Made by a program: the position numbers and the translations under genes. A stretch of DNA of 40,958 nt, taken from positions 1-40,958 of the IMG/VR virus record IMGVR_UViG_3300025369_000021; one strand, given 5' to 3'. The notes under the pieces are model-generated. The model was not told the DNA's origin and did no database searches. It was given only the letters and a program-made list of their open reading frames with translations. The stretch is from a virus. Positions within the stretch are counted from its first letter, which is position 1. Each line of letters begins with the position of its first letter. Below are positions 13,587-25,900 of this stretch, piece by piece.

Positions 13587-16256
13587 TTATTTATTCATTA
13601 GTTGTTGCACTAATGCTTTTAATTCATCAATTTGTGCTTGTTGTGCTTGTATTGTGCGCTCATGTTCTTTAATACCTTCAACTAATAGCGGTACAATGCG
13701 CTCGTACTGTGCTGTTAAGTAGTTTTCGCCAGTGCGTGATTCTCCGGTATGCTCATCTCTGTCAAACGGAGCAGGAACTACAACTTCTGGTATTACTGCC
13801 TGAAGTTTCTGAGCACTTAAACCTAATTTTCTACGGCCGCCTTGTACCCCTAATGATGTTGCTATTTCGTTATCGGTGTAGTAAAAACCGTCTAAGGTCA
13901 TTATTTTTGCTATAGCATCAGTGATTGGGGCTTCAATATTTTTAAGTCTTTCATCTGATGTTGCAGTATAAGCATCGCCTACTACATAAAGTGTTCCACC
14001 TACATAATTGTTATTTGTAGTTAGGTCGATATAAAGTGGCCATTGACTATTAACCTGTGCATAATTACCAGCTCCAGATCCATTCGTACCACTTAGCACA
14101 TAAAAATTATTACTGTTGGCATGTAGGTATGCAGTTTTATAAGCAGTATTTTGCAAACATATAGTTGGATAGGTATTTTTAATAATGATGTCGCCACCGT
14201 TACCTGTACCGCTTGCACCTAAATTGATTGCGCCTGCTTGAGATGCTGTTACTGTAATTGTACCTGGTGTGCTTACAGCACCGTTCGTGCTTGATACTGA
14301 GAAGTTATCACCAGTACCGCTGTTTGCGATCCAGTTGTATGTTTGATCAACACGCCAACGATAACCTGTCTGTCCGCTTGAGCCGTCACCTATACGCAAT
14401 AGGTTATTTGAACCATTCAAATAACCGATCTGCATTACAGTACCGTTATTGACTGCGTTGGATGTACTAACACCCACACCAAGGAATCCAGTATAAAATG
14501 CTCCGTTACCCGTTCCACCCGAAGTACTGCCTGTCATAGATAGCACTGCGCCTGCGGCACCGTTACCCGGGTTGAATACCAAGCTAACCGAATCTACGTC
14601 GAGTGTTGTTAAGTTTCCGCTTACGGAGTTAGTAAATGTTGGATAGTAAGTTCCAGCTGTTGTTATATTTGATATAGTAATACCAGCTTGCGCCCATTGT
14701 ATACCAGAACCTGTTGTCTGTAGATAATAACCGTTGGTGCCTGCTGAGTTGTTTGCATATAGCGCACCGCCTAGGTTCAATCCAGACGCAATACTTGCAC
14801 CACCGGATACGATCAATGATCCAACACCCGATGTTGCACTAGCCGCTGTTGTTGCGCTTACAGTAACGTTACCACTACCATCAATGAACAAACGTTGTGT
14901 ACCTGCACCATTTGCAATAATAATTTGGCCTGCGGCACTTAACGAACCACCGCTGTTATTACCAATAATAACACAGTTATCATATCCTGCGGCATTACCT
15001 GCGTTATAACCGATGAACACGCCGTTATTGTTACTAGAAATTGTTGAGCCTGCACCGTAACCGACAGCAGTATTGTTCTGACCAGATGCCATTAATAGCA
15101 ATGCGTTTGTACCAACAGCAGTATTGCCGCCGGTTACTAATGATCCAGACCCTAATGCACGATAACCAATAGCTGTATTATTTTGTGCAGATGATCCTGC
15201 CGCACTGGCCAATGCACTAGTACCAATACCGGTATTGCTTGAGCCAGCACCTAATGTTGCGCCCGTGTTATAACCAATGAAAGTATTATTACCACCACTG
15301 GTTACACCGTTACCTGAATTGTAACCAATTAATGTATTTGAAGTTCCACCGGAAATTAAACTTGCACCTGCACTTGCACCAATGACTGTGTTTGATGGAG
15401 TTGATGCTAAGTTACCTTGACCAACTCTTAGACCGTTAAAATAACTATCTGCTCCTGCATAATGAGCACCACCAGAACTAATACCACCATACGTAGTGAT
15501 AGCACCTGTTGATGTGCTTGTTGCCGCTGTTGATTGAGGAACTAGTATTTGTGTTGAGTTAACTTGCAGAGTATTAATCTGTGTTGCTACTGCTCCTGCA
15601 GATTGACTTGATGCAGATACATAAAAGTTTAGACCACCGGATGCACCTAATTGTAGTTGGGCGTTGTATCCGTTGCCCATAACATAGGTTGTACCTATGT
15701 TGTTATAACTGTTAAATCCAATGCCTAGCGGATATGTGCTTGCACCTACTTGTAATGCTAGACCAGTTGAATTATTGTATGTTAGTAATTCTGCTACGTT
15801 GGTTGTTGTGTTGATCGTTAACCCGTAGTTTCCTGAACTTCCACCTACTCCTAAGTTAGCCTGTAAACTAAATGAACCACCAATATTTAAATTTCCTGAA
15901 ATACCAACACCACCTAATACCTGTAGTGCGCCTGTACCTGTACTTGTCGATTGTGTATTGTTACCTAATGTAACATAACCTTGATAGTTAGCTAACTGTA
16001 TTAGACCCGAGCTGTTTACTGTAATACTAGGAATACCGCTGATATCAGAGACATAGAAATAATTTCCTGTCATGCCATCGCCGACAGTTTGCACTTGTCC
16101 TGCGGTCGCTTCAAAACTTAGTGTACCTAAATCTAGTACACGTGAAAAAAGTGTAGCAGAAGTCGAAGCGCCACCGCCCTGGTACGCAATTATTGGTTCT
16201 GCTGAGCTAGAACCAATATTTGGTGTTATGATAATGTTACGATTGCTGTATGCCAT
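13587..16256 (-). CDS. Tail fibre with YadA-like head repeats and S74 self-cleaving chaperone
   Basis: This 889-aa fibre has three STSTGTGAL-type repeats in its N-terminal and central parts. From about residue 300 to 440 it has YadA-head-like repeats (NTAIGY, NTFIGY and NTAVGY motifs about every 20 residues), which form trimeric left-handed beta rolls. The C-terminus from Ser767 is a peptidase S74 / endosialidase-type intramolecular chaperone: SDERLK (767-772) carries the Ser/Lys pair, and a helical end (ERTIQAQQAQIDELKALVQQ) trimerises. Family knowledge predicts trimer folding, then cleavage just before Ser767, releasing a 123-residue chaperone. It follows the LamG protein by 24 bases. The start at 16256 has GGAA upstream and a GTAAATA box 10 bases away. 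Confidence 0.88.
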   Translation of the reverse strand: MAYSNRNIIITPNIGSSSAEPIIAYQGGGASTSATLFSRVLDLGTLSFEATAGQVQTVGDGMTGNYFYVSDISGIPSITVNSSGLIQLANYQGYVTLGNNTQSTSTGTGALQVLGGVGISGNLNIGGSFSLQANLGVGGSSGNYGLTINTTTNVAELLTYNNSTGLALQVGASTYPLGIGFNSYNNIGTTYVMGNGYNAQLQLGASGGLNFYVSASSQSAGAVATQINTLQVNSTQILVPQSTAATSTSTGAITTYGGISSGGAHYAGADSYFNGLRVGQGNLASTPSNTVIGASAGASLISGGTSNTLIGYNSGNGVTSGGNNTFIGYNTGATLGAGSSNTGIGTSALASAAGSSAQNNTAIGYRALGSGSLVTGGNTAVGTNALLLMASGQNNTAVGYGAGSTISSNNNGVFIGYNAGNAAGYDNCVIIGNNSGGSLSAAGQIIIANGAGTQRLFIDGSGNVTVSATTAASATSGVGSLIVSGGASIASGLNLGGALYANNSAGTNGYYLQTTGSGIQWAQAGITISNITTAGTYYPTFTNSVSGNLTTLDVDSVSLVFNPGNGAAGAVLSMTGSTSGGTGNGAFYTGFLGVGVSTSNAVNNGTVMQIGYLNGSNNLLRIGDGSSGQTGYRWRVDQTYNWIANSGTGDNFSVSSTNGAVSTPGTITVTASQAGAINLGASGTGNGGDIIIKNTYPTICLQNTAYKTAYLHANSNNFYVLSGTNGSGAGNYAQVNSQWPLYIDLTTNNNYVGGTLYVVGDAYTATSDERLKNIEAPITDAIAKIMTLDGFYYTDNEIATSLGVQGGRRKLGLSAQKLQAVIPEVVVPAPFDRDEHTGESRTGENYLTAQYERIVPLLVEGIKEHERTIQAQQAQIDELKALVQQLMNK
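13588..13595 (-). promoter_or_regulatory. Late promoter box for adhesin and halogenase genes
   Basis: AATAAATA on the minus strand matches NATAAATA exactly. It overlaps the last codons of the S74 fibre and lies 23 bases before the adhesin ATG (13564), with AAGGA between. It could drive adhesin, halogenase, the two unknown genes and 2OG oxygenase apart from the fibres. Chance occurrence in the AAT/AAA/TAA codons at the gene end cannot be excluded. Confidence 0.4.
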
Positions 16257-16266
16257 ATTATTCCAA

Positions 16267-16273
16267 TATTTAC
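16267..16273 (-). promoter_or_regulatory. Possible late promoter box before the S74 fibre
   Basis: GTAAATA on the minus strand lies in the 24-base gap between the LamG protein stop and the 889-aa fibre ATG, ending 10 bases before the ATG. A transcript from it would have only a 3-5 base leader. Confidence 0.35.
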
Positions 16274-16280
16274 CTTAAAA

Positions 16281-16934
16281 TTATAGACCGTATCTACCCT
16301 TCAATGCGATATAGGACGCACGAACTTGAGACGCAGACAACGCTGTGTTCCAAAATAGTGTAGGACCTATCAATCCATTACAAGGTCCTGACTGAACTCC
16401 AACTTGGAATGTTGAGTTATTGCTTGACGGACCGCTCAGTGTTCCTGAATTATCTAGTATTCCGTTGTAGTAGATGCTACTAGTAGCTGTTTGTCCACCA
16501 GTCGGAACCCCTGCAAAAGTACAAGTCCAACAATGCCATTGATTTAGAGGAATCGTCGTGTTTGAATATAAGTCGCCGCCACTACCATATGTTTCCCAAC
16601 GTAATTGTGTTAGGTTACCTGCGTACAAGTTAATACTGTTTGATCCAGATATGTAGTTAAAGAAGCCACCGGTTCTACTGTTTAAATTTAAAAACTGCAT
16701 TACAGTAAATCCATTAGTCAAACTCAAGCTATAACTAGCACCACTAGATATTGCGCCAGCTGTAGCATTACTAAAACTACCACTTGCATAACTGATAGAT
16801 GACAGAGTTGAAGGCAGATTGTCTATCAAATTATACGCTGTACTACCCGATCCCGAATAACTTTTAATGTTAAATGGATCTAGATAGTAGACTAGATTTG
16901 ATAGAGGTATTGAAGGTCCTATAGTGAATGACAT
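16281..16934 (-). CDS. LamG/concanavalin-like lectin-fold protein
   Basis: The 217-aa protein has the pattern of a laminin-G-like (LamG_3 type) jelly-roll: LVYYLDPFNIKSY near the start, GFTVMQFLNL in the middle, then NQWHCWTCTF and IYYNGILDNSGTL, and near the end GLIGPTLFWNTALSASQVRA followed by ALKGRYGL. Such domains often bind glycans on cell surfaces, so this is a likely receptor-binding protein. It begins 3 bases after the 4521-aa fibre stop, and its ribosome site (AAAGGA) lies in the last codons of that gene, so the two are probably translated in step. Confidence 0.75.
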   Translation of the reverse strand: MSFTIGPSIPLSNLVYYLDPFNIKSYSGSGSTAYNLIDNLPSTLSSISYASGSFSNATAGAISSGASYSLSLTNGFTVMQFLNLNSRTGGFFNYISGSNSINLYAGNLTQLRWETYGSGGDLYSNTTIPLNQWHCWTCTFAGVPTGGQTATSSIYYNGILDNSGTLSGPSSNNSTFQVGVQSGPCNGLIGPTLFWNTALSASQVRASYIALKGRYGL

Positions 16935-16937
16935 ATT

Positions 16938-19900
16938 TTATCCTTTAAACTCCGTGTTAAGTTTTCCAATATCTTTACGTTCTGCCCATACTGTGTAGAA
17001 GCACTTGCAAGGGCCGCCTAACATTGAACCATTGTCAATGAAGATCTGTCCATGTATAGTATCAATGCTTTCTACATACAATTTCTGGAACTTGCCGATA
17101 GGTGTTAGGTCAACAGTAATAGTGTCCATATCAACCAATCCTGTCCAGTAATCTGGAAGTTGTATTATTCGACCTTCTAACTTACCACGTACATAAACAC
17201 CATTCTCTGGTCCTTCTAATGATCCGTATTGTAATTTCCAACCTTGTTTTGTTGGGTGATCGATCAAGAACGACTTGGTTGTCGCATATAACGATCCACC
17301 TGCATAAATGTTGCCACCTACGCCAATACCACCGTTAGTAATAATCAACGAACCTGTTACTGTTGATGTTGATTGTACACCGCTTGCGATAGTTAAACTG
17401 TTTGGTGAAGAGCCATACAAGCCTAAGTTGCTCATCAATGTAGCAGTTGTAATTACCTGTGCGTTGTTAACTGTTGCTGTGTTAGCAATGTATAAGCTAC
17501 CACCTGCATAGATATTGTTGCTGGTTATTGTTTGTGCATTTGTGTTTAATTGGTATGGTCCAGCTGTATAGCTTGGTTCGGCTTGCGCTCCCCAAATATA
17601 TGCACCTGCTCCGCCAGTACCTGTGAAGCTTGTGTTGCTTCCACTAATAGCAGTATCATAACCTTGTGCAGAATATACACCAACTGTAGTTGTCTGTCCT
17701 GCTGGGCTAGCCCAAACAGTCATTTGACAACGGTACCAGCCATTATATCCAACTGAGTCAATCTTACCAGTTACTTGATACACCGGGCTTGGACCAACTT
17801 GGTATGCGCCTGTGCTTAGGTTAAAGTAAACACCATGTTGTGAACCACCTGAATTGCAGTATAATGCAATGTAAGTACGTGTATTTGCTTTTGCATAGAT
17901 ACTAAATGTTATCGGTCCTGCGTAACCAGTTAATGCCTGTTGGAAATAGTGGTTACCAGTTGCACCAGATTCTGTTAGTAAGGTAGCATCAGTTGTACCG
18001 TCCGGGCTTGTTGTTGCATTTAAGCCTGCGGCGGAGTTACCTTTGGTCCAGTTTGTGTTACTTGCTGACCAGTCTTGTGAGTAGTACAAGTAGTTGTTAC
18101 CACCGGATGCATATATTGATGCGCCAGATACGTTAGCAGTACTTTCAATAGAACCACCGACTTGTACAAATGATCCGCTGTCGTCATATGCTTTGTTGAC
18201 AACTAGTTTCTGACCAACAAATAGATTTCCGTATAATGAACCGCCACCATATGATTGGAATGCACCAGTACCGGTTGATATTGCAACTGTACCACTGGTT
18301 ACAACAATGTAAGGTGTTGATGTAGATGAACCACCTCCACCTCCACCACCTGATCCAACTAATGATCCGTTAGCGTAAATGTTACGTGCATAGATATCAC
18401 GTACACCCATGTCACCTGTGATAACAAGTGCGCCAGTTAGTGTTGAACTTGCTGTTGTAGCATTAGTAATACTTGTTTGACCAGGTATTGTAACTGCTTG
18501 TGTGCTGTTTGCACTGAATACTAAGTTTCCAGCACCGTCTGAAATAATAACGTTGTTGTTTGATGTAGCAATTGATGCTCCGCTGTTACCACCGATAACA
18601 ACGTTGTTACCGCCTGATGTAATACCTTGGCCTGCTTGATAACCAACTAATACGTTCTGTGATCCGCCGGCTAATGTTAGACCAGTTTGATAACCAATCA
18701 ATACGTTTCTTGCACCGCTAGTAATAGCAGTACCTGCTTGATAACCAAACGCAGAGTTACTTCCGCCTGTGTTTGTTCCAGTTACGCCTGCTAGAGCACC
18801 TTGACCTACTGCAACTATGTTAGATCCTTGTGCGTATTGTGCAGATTGATAACCTATAGCAACACCAGAACTGCTTGGAGTCGCTCCACTTAGTGCTTGT
18901 GAACCAATTGCTACGCTGTTAGTAGCGGCACCTGCATTTTGTAATGCTTGTAGACCAACACCAATGTTGTATTGTCCAGAAGTTAAACTGGTCAACGCAT
19001 TATAACCGACTGCGATATTGTATCCGCCCGTTGCCGCGCTACTAATTGCGCCCGATCCAACTGCGATGTTAGTTGCAACTGCGCCGCCACCAAGACCAAC
19101 ACGCATGTTACCAATGAAATGATCTCCTACTGAGTATATAGTGCTATTAACTCCTAGGCCACCTAATACTTGTAATGCGTTACTTGTTGTGCTTACTGTA
19201 CTAGAAGCTGTACTTAAGAATGTAGCAACACCACTTACTGTTAATGAAGATTGTAATATTGTTGCGCCAACATGTGTTGACACACCACCGACCCATAAAT
19301 CTTTAGACGATGCAATACCACCTAATGTGTATAGGGCCCCTGTGCTTGTTGAAGTAGCATTAGCAGAGTTTGCAATATAGATCGGATTGGTTACAGTACC
19401 ACCGTTAAACGCACCAGTAAATGATCCAATGTTAGCTGTTGTAACAATTTGATAACCATTAATCCATCCTGGATTATCTAACCATAAGCTAGAAGCACCA
19501 ATGCCTCCACTAACAACTAATGCATTAGGAGATTTACTACTTGTAGTTGCTACTGATGATGCAATATAAACAGCACCAGTGAAGCTAGAAGCAGAACCAA
19601 CATATAAATTGCCGGTAACACCCACTCCGCCCTGTACTTGTAATGCACCAGTACTTGGAGAAGTTGCAATAGTAGAAGTAGTAACAACTAGTCCAGTTGG
19701 AGTCCACTTACCTACTTCGTATGTATTTTGTACTGAGTAATATAAATTGCTTGAGAACGCTAAGTTAACATCTCCCTGACCTGCGCTTGGGCTAAAGTTT
19801 CCTGCAGATCCATTTATACCTATACGGAAATCTGCTGTGTTACCTGTATTTGTTCTTGTTATGTCTATCGCAACATACTGACTCGAATTGTTAGATAAGA

Positions 19901-22900
19901 ATACGTGTTCTGCGTTACCACTTTGAGCACGGAAGCTACCACGAACATCTAATTTAGCTAATGGTGTTGTAGGTCCTGCGATACCAAGTATCATGTTACC
20001 CGAAGTATCAATCAAACTGCGTAATGTTAATGCACTACCGTTGCTTGTATATAGACCTAAGTTGCCTGATAATCCGCTAACTGCACCAATTGCCGCGCCG
20101 CCGCCTGATAATGTTTGATTCTGGTTCATGAAGCCCATACCAGACACGCCAATAGTAACTAAGTTACTACCAATTTGCCAACGGTATCCAGATTCACTAC
20201 CTTGAACTTCGTAGATTGCATTTGATCCACCGCCACTTGTAATTTGTACACGTGAACTGTTATATGCTCCACTTACAATATTACCGTTGACTTCAAGTGC
20301 TTGTTGTGGGTTGGTTGTTTGAATACCAACGTTACCGCCAAAGTATGAACTAGCGGCATTTGTACCAGCCTGCAATCCACCTGTGATGCTTGCACCGCCA
20401 AGTACTTGTAAGCTACCTGTAGCAGTAGTACCTAGTGTTACTTGTTGATTAGCAGTAGTACCAAAACTACCTAATCCACCTGTATAAATGTTTCCACCTA
20501 TACCAACACCGCCATTTATAACTTGGAATGCTCCTGTTACAGTACTTACAGCTTGTGTTGAACTATTGATAGTTAACGAGCTGTTAATGGTACCACCGGA
20601 GAAATTGTTAATTGTTGCCGCAGTAACGATCTGTGATCCGTTAATGTAGCCGTTATTTGCTAGATAGATACTATAAGCACCAATACCGCCAACAACTTGT
20701 AATGCGTTGCTTGTTGTTGATACAGCACTTGATGTAGTGCCTAGAATCATCGCGGCGTTGCCTACCCACAAGTTGTTACCTGTAGCAATACCGCCCTGTA
20801 TTTGAATAGCGCCAGACTGTGTTGAGAACGCCGAAGTTGTATTTGTACTTGTTAGGATGCCTGTAATTGTACCACCGCTGAATTGATATCCCGCAATGTT
20901 AGCCGCTGTAATAACTGGACTACCTGCAACGTAAGCAGTCTGAGCAACGTTTAGATATTGTGTACCAACACCACCTGCTACATAGAAAGCATTTTGTGTT
21001 ACATTAGCCTGTACTAAATTAAACAACTGACTTGCAACAGTAGCACTTGTACCAATGTTTAGGTTCCCACTAACACCAACACCCCCGGTTACAACCAATG
21101 TACCATTGGTGGCTGTCGTTGATTGTGTACCACCACTCATGCGTGAGAATTGAACGTATGCTGTGCTCCATGGAAGTGTTGGACTACCTAAGTTAAATCC
21201 ACCACTTGTTGTTGGAACTAGATTACCTAATGATTGCCAAGAACTAATACCGTCAAATGCTAAACTTGCAAATACGTTGCCAGGAGCGCCTACTGAAATA
21301 CCTGCACTAGAAGCTAGTGTTGCGTTAGATGATCCTGTACTTAGGTATATTACTTTGTCGCCAGTTTGAATGTTTGTTGTGTTAACGATTGTTTGTGTAC
21401 CGTCAACATATAGATCGCCTAATAGGTGTAAGTTACCGCCGATCCATGTATCCTCACCAATACCAACACCGCCTGCTACTGTTAGAGCACCAGTCAATGT
21501 GTTAACTGCGTTAGTTAAGTTACTTAGATTTAGAGCATTTGCAATCGATCCACCACTAAATGCATTGATTGTAGAACTTGTAACAATCTGTGCACCGTTG
21601 ATATAACCCACTTGTGACAAGTATAAAGATACTGCACCAATACCACCATTTGGCAATGTCAATGCGTTACCTGCGATAGTAGTTGTGCTTGCAACAGAAC
21701 TTAATATAGTTGCGGTATCGTTTACAATTATATTCTTGTTAATACCAACACCACCAGTTACTACTAATCCAGCTGTGCCTGCTGTTACGCCTGCGGCCGC
21801 TGTTGATGTGCTGATAGTTGTGTTACCACCAATATTTAAACTGTTTAGTAAACTGGTGTTAATGTTAGTAAATGTATTGTTGACGGATACTAATCCACCA
21901 TTCATTGTTGCAACACCACCGACGTTCAAGTTTAAGTTAATACCAGCACCACCTTGTACTCTCAAAGCACCTGTGATGTTTGAACTAGATTGTGTTGTTG
22001 TATTGATGTAAAGCGGTGTAGTAATAGTACCACCGTTGAACGCAATCGAGCTTGCATTAGCTGTAGTAATGATCTTGCCGCCTGCAATCCAACCGTCTTG
22101 TGAAATATACAAGTGAGACGCACCAATACCACCAGTAACTTGTAACGCATTGCCTGCGATTGTACTTGTGCTATTGTTAGAACTGTTTAAAATTTCTGTG
22201 TTAGCTTGTATCTGATTCTTTAGAATCAAATTACCAGTAGGAGTAAATCTACCCCATTCAGTTACTGTTGGAAGACCACTGTTGTTATAATAGTTACCAC
22301 CAGCAAATACTAGAGCTTGTGCAATACCTGCGGCTTGTTCACCAACTGATAACCAGTTTTCAAATGTGTTGCCGCCGTCATAGCTAGTTTGTGTAATTTC
22401 AAATGTTGGAGTATCTGCTGTAAAGTTTACTGCCCAGTTAGTTGAGACCAAGCTCAACAGGTTACTGATTGTATTTGCTGATCCAGCTTGACCATTTGGT
22501 GTTACTAAATCAATACCAAATACAGGATTAGTATTTCCAAATCCTGCAACACCTGTATTGAATCTTGCAACTGAATTATTATTGACTAAAACATCAACTG
22601 GTTGATTAGAGTAAGCACCAACTTGAACCGCTGTTAGATCTGATTTAGGTCCAAAGAAACCTTGTGATGTAAAGGTAGGATCAATAAAGTTATGTGAGCC
22701 GCCTGACCAAATATTTCCTCCAACACCCAAACCACCGTTCTGTACAATCAATGCGCCTGTTGTTGTGCTTACTGATTGTGTGCCAGTGTTAATAATCAAC
22801 TGATTGTTAATAGTACCGCCTGAATAATTATTCAGTGTTTGTGCTGTTAGAATTGGACTACCATTTAACCAACCTGCGGTCTTAATGTTCAAGTAGTTTG

Positions 22901-25900
22901 TACCGATACCGCCGCCAACTTGTATTGCATTGCCAGCAATAGTCGAAGTGTTAACTAGTGCGCTAGTACTTGAGAATATACCAGTAATAGTCGCCGTGAC
23001 CATCTGGATACGATTAAACGATGCTGTAGTTTGACTTGTAAATGTTCCATACGCATAAGTTGCGCCACCAATACCAACACCACCTGTTACAGTTAATGCG
23101 CCAGTGATACTACTAGATGCTACTGTGGTTGTAGTAATATTGATTGGTTTATTGATTACACCACCATTGAACGCAAAGTTACCAATGGTCGATGTTGTAA
23201 TGATTATACCGCCATTGATTGTACCAATGGTGTTGATGTTAATCATGTCAGCGTTAATTCCACCGCTAACTACTAATGCATTCGATGACGGAGTTGTAGT
23301 GCTTTCTGTTAGGTTGGCGATATTTACTTGGCCGGTGATATTTAAATTGCCACCTATGCCAACACCGCCTGCTACTTGTAGGGCACCGCTTTGTGTGTTA
23401 AAACTTTGTGTTACACTTGTGAATACTGTATCAAATGGGTTGTTGGTTGTAACAACTTGTGCACCTTGCACCCATGCAATGCCACCAACTGCTAGTGTTC
23501 CGCCAACAAATGCGCCTCCAGCAAGACCTAAACTGTTACCAGACTGTGTTGTTGTGCTTGCGTAAATGCTATTAACGTTGATTGATTCACCTACGTAAAC
23601 TTGTTTACCAATACCAACTCCGCCCGCTACTTGCAATACTCCTGATTGTGTACTTGAAGCGGCTGTGCTTGCTGTAATAGTAGCATTAGCAGAGTATACG
23701 TTACTCCATATTAAACTTGCACTACCTAAATTGTAACTTAGGCTAGACGCTGGAACAATACTTGCTCCACTTTGCCAACTTGAATTACCGTCGAATAACA
23801 AAGTTGCGAATGTTGTTGTAGAAGCGCCAACTTTAATACCAGAACCTGTTGCTGTACCAGCAAGTGTAGATGCTGAGCTTAGGGTAATTGTCTTGTCACC
23901 AGTTTGAATACTTGTTGAATTAACAAGTGTGTTAGTTCCGTCTACAAATAAATCACCTAATACGTGTAGGTCTTTACCTACCCATAAACTCTTACCAACG
24001 CCAACACCGCCAGTTACTTGTAATGCACCGGTTGTTGTGCTAGTTGCTTCTGTAGCATTTGTGATCTGTAAAGCATTATTAATTGCACCACCACTGAAAC
24101 TATTCAGTGTTGATGTTGTAATAATTTGAGAACCGTTAATGTATCCAGCAGTTTGTAAGTATAGATAGCTTGCGCCTATGCCACCGCTTACTTGTAAGGC
24201 GTTACCTGCAATACTTGTAGTTGTAAATGCCGCATTGTTGATTACTATTGTAGCTGTTGTTGTACCGTTTCTTTGTGCGATAGAATCAAGGGTGCTAGTA
24301 TTCCATAATACAATATCACCATAATGAGAAGTTATCGCTGTATCTGTGCCTGCTGTTATACTTGTTACACCTGTGTTAACAAATAATACATTACCAGTAG
24401 AAGTACTAACACTTAGACCTGCGCCCACGGAGACGCCAGTAACACCTATGTTTGTAACTGTTAGTGTTGGGTTAGGTCCTGCAAGTGAAGCAGATCCAAA
24501 ACTGATACCTGTTCCAGCACTTAGATTAATGTTAGTAATTACACGATTGTTACTGTCGTAAACTGCTGATGCATAAACCGATCCGGTAGTATATGAACTA
24601 CCTAATGTGATATTGTTTCCGCCTACATATAAATTCTTACCAATACCAACACCACCTGCTACTTGTAACGCACCAGTTTGTGTGCTTGCTGATTGTGTTT
24701 GATCTGTTTCGATTAACGGTTGGTTAATAGTACCACCGTTAAAGACCTGGGTATACTGAGATAAGTTTGAGCTAGTAATAACCTTACCAGTACCCACCCA
24801 TGCATCGGAAGTAACATATAAATGTGCAACTCCGATACCACCGTTAGGTAATGATAGTGCGTTACTTGAAACAGTAGTTGTGTTCCATTGTGTACTTGTT
24901 GTTGTGGCTGTGGTAAATGTTACGGTACCGGCAGTCATGTTCCAACGTGCTGTAGGAGTACCTAAACTTTGTTGTATATCTAATGTAGGATTGATGCCTG
25001 CCGTTGAGTTCCAGTTACCAACACCGTCGAACAAGAAACTTGCCCATAATGTGCTTGTTGAATAACCAATTTGTAGACCAGACCCGCCTGCCACTGCGGC
25101 ATTGGCAGAACCAGTCGACAATGTAATTGTCTTGTCGCCTGTTTGTAAACTAGTAGTGTTAACAACTGTATTAGAACCATCTACATATAAATCGCCACTG
25201 ATATAAGTTGATCCGCCGATGTAAACGTCTTTGCCAATACCTACACCACCTAATACAGTCAATGCACCAGTTTGTGTATTGATTGCATTTGTAGAATTGG
25301 CAATATATAATGGTGTATTGATCTGACCTGGGAAGCTACTAGAAGCATTTCCTGTTGTAAGAATCTGGCTACCTTGGATATAACCTGCTGTATCTAGGTA
25401 TAGGTATTTTGCTCCAATTCCACCATTAGTTACTGAAATTGCATTACCGGCTATAGTCGATGTACTGAAACTTGCATTTGTAACATTGATCGCATTTGTT
25501 GTTGTAAATCCTCGATCTGTTACAGATTGTAAAGTTGCTGTATCGTTAATTGTTACAGTACCAGTATTTTGACTTACTGAAATATCTGTTCCGGCGATAA
25601 TCTGTGTAACACCAATGTTGTTTAAGCTAAGAGTTGCTGTAACTCCGCTGTAAGAAACACTACCTGCTAATCCTACCAATGCCAATGTCAATGAACTTAA
25701 TACATTCATTCCATTGTTTTGTTCTACTAGTCCGCCAACATATACATTTTTAGCAATACCAACACCGCCTGCTACAGTAAATGCACCTGTATTTGTGCTT
25801 ACAGAATCTGTAGTAGTCGTAATATACAATGCGTTAGGAACATTACCGCCTAAAACGTTACCAATGGTTGCTGTTGTAACAATCTTAGCATTATTAATAA

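Noticed and set aside
23104-23565. 153-codon plus-strand frame opposite the 4521-aa fibre
   Set aside because: Hydrophobic Val/Pro/Leu-rich translation typical of the reverse strand of this repeat codon pattern. No ribosome site or promoter; similar shadows occur opposite most fibre modules.
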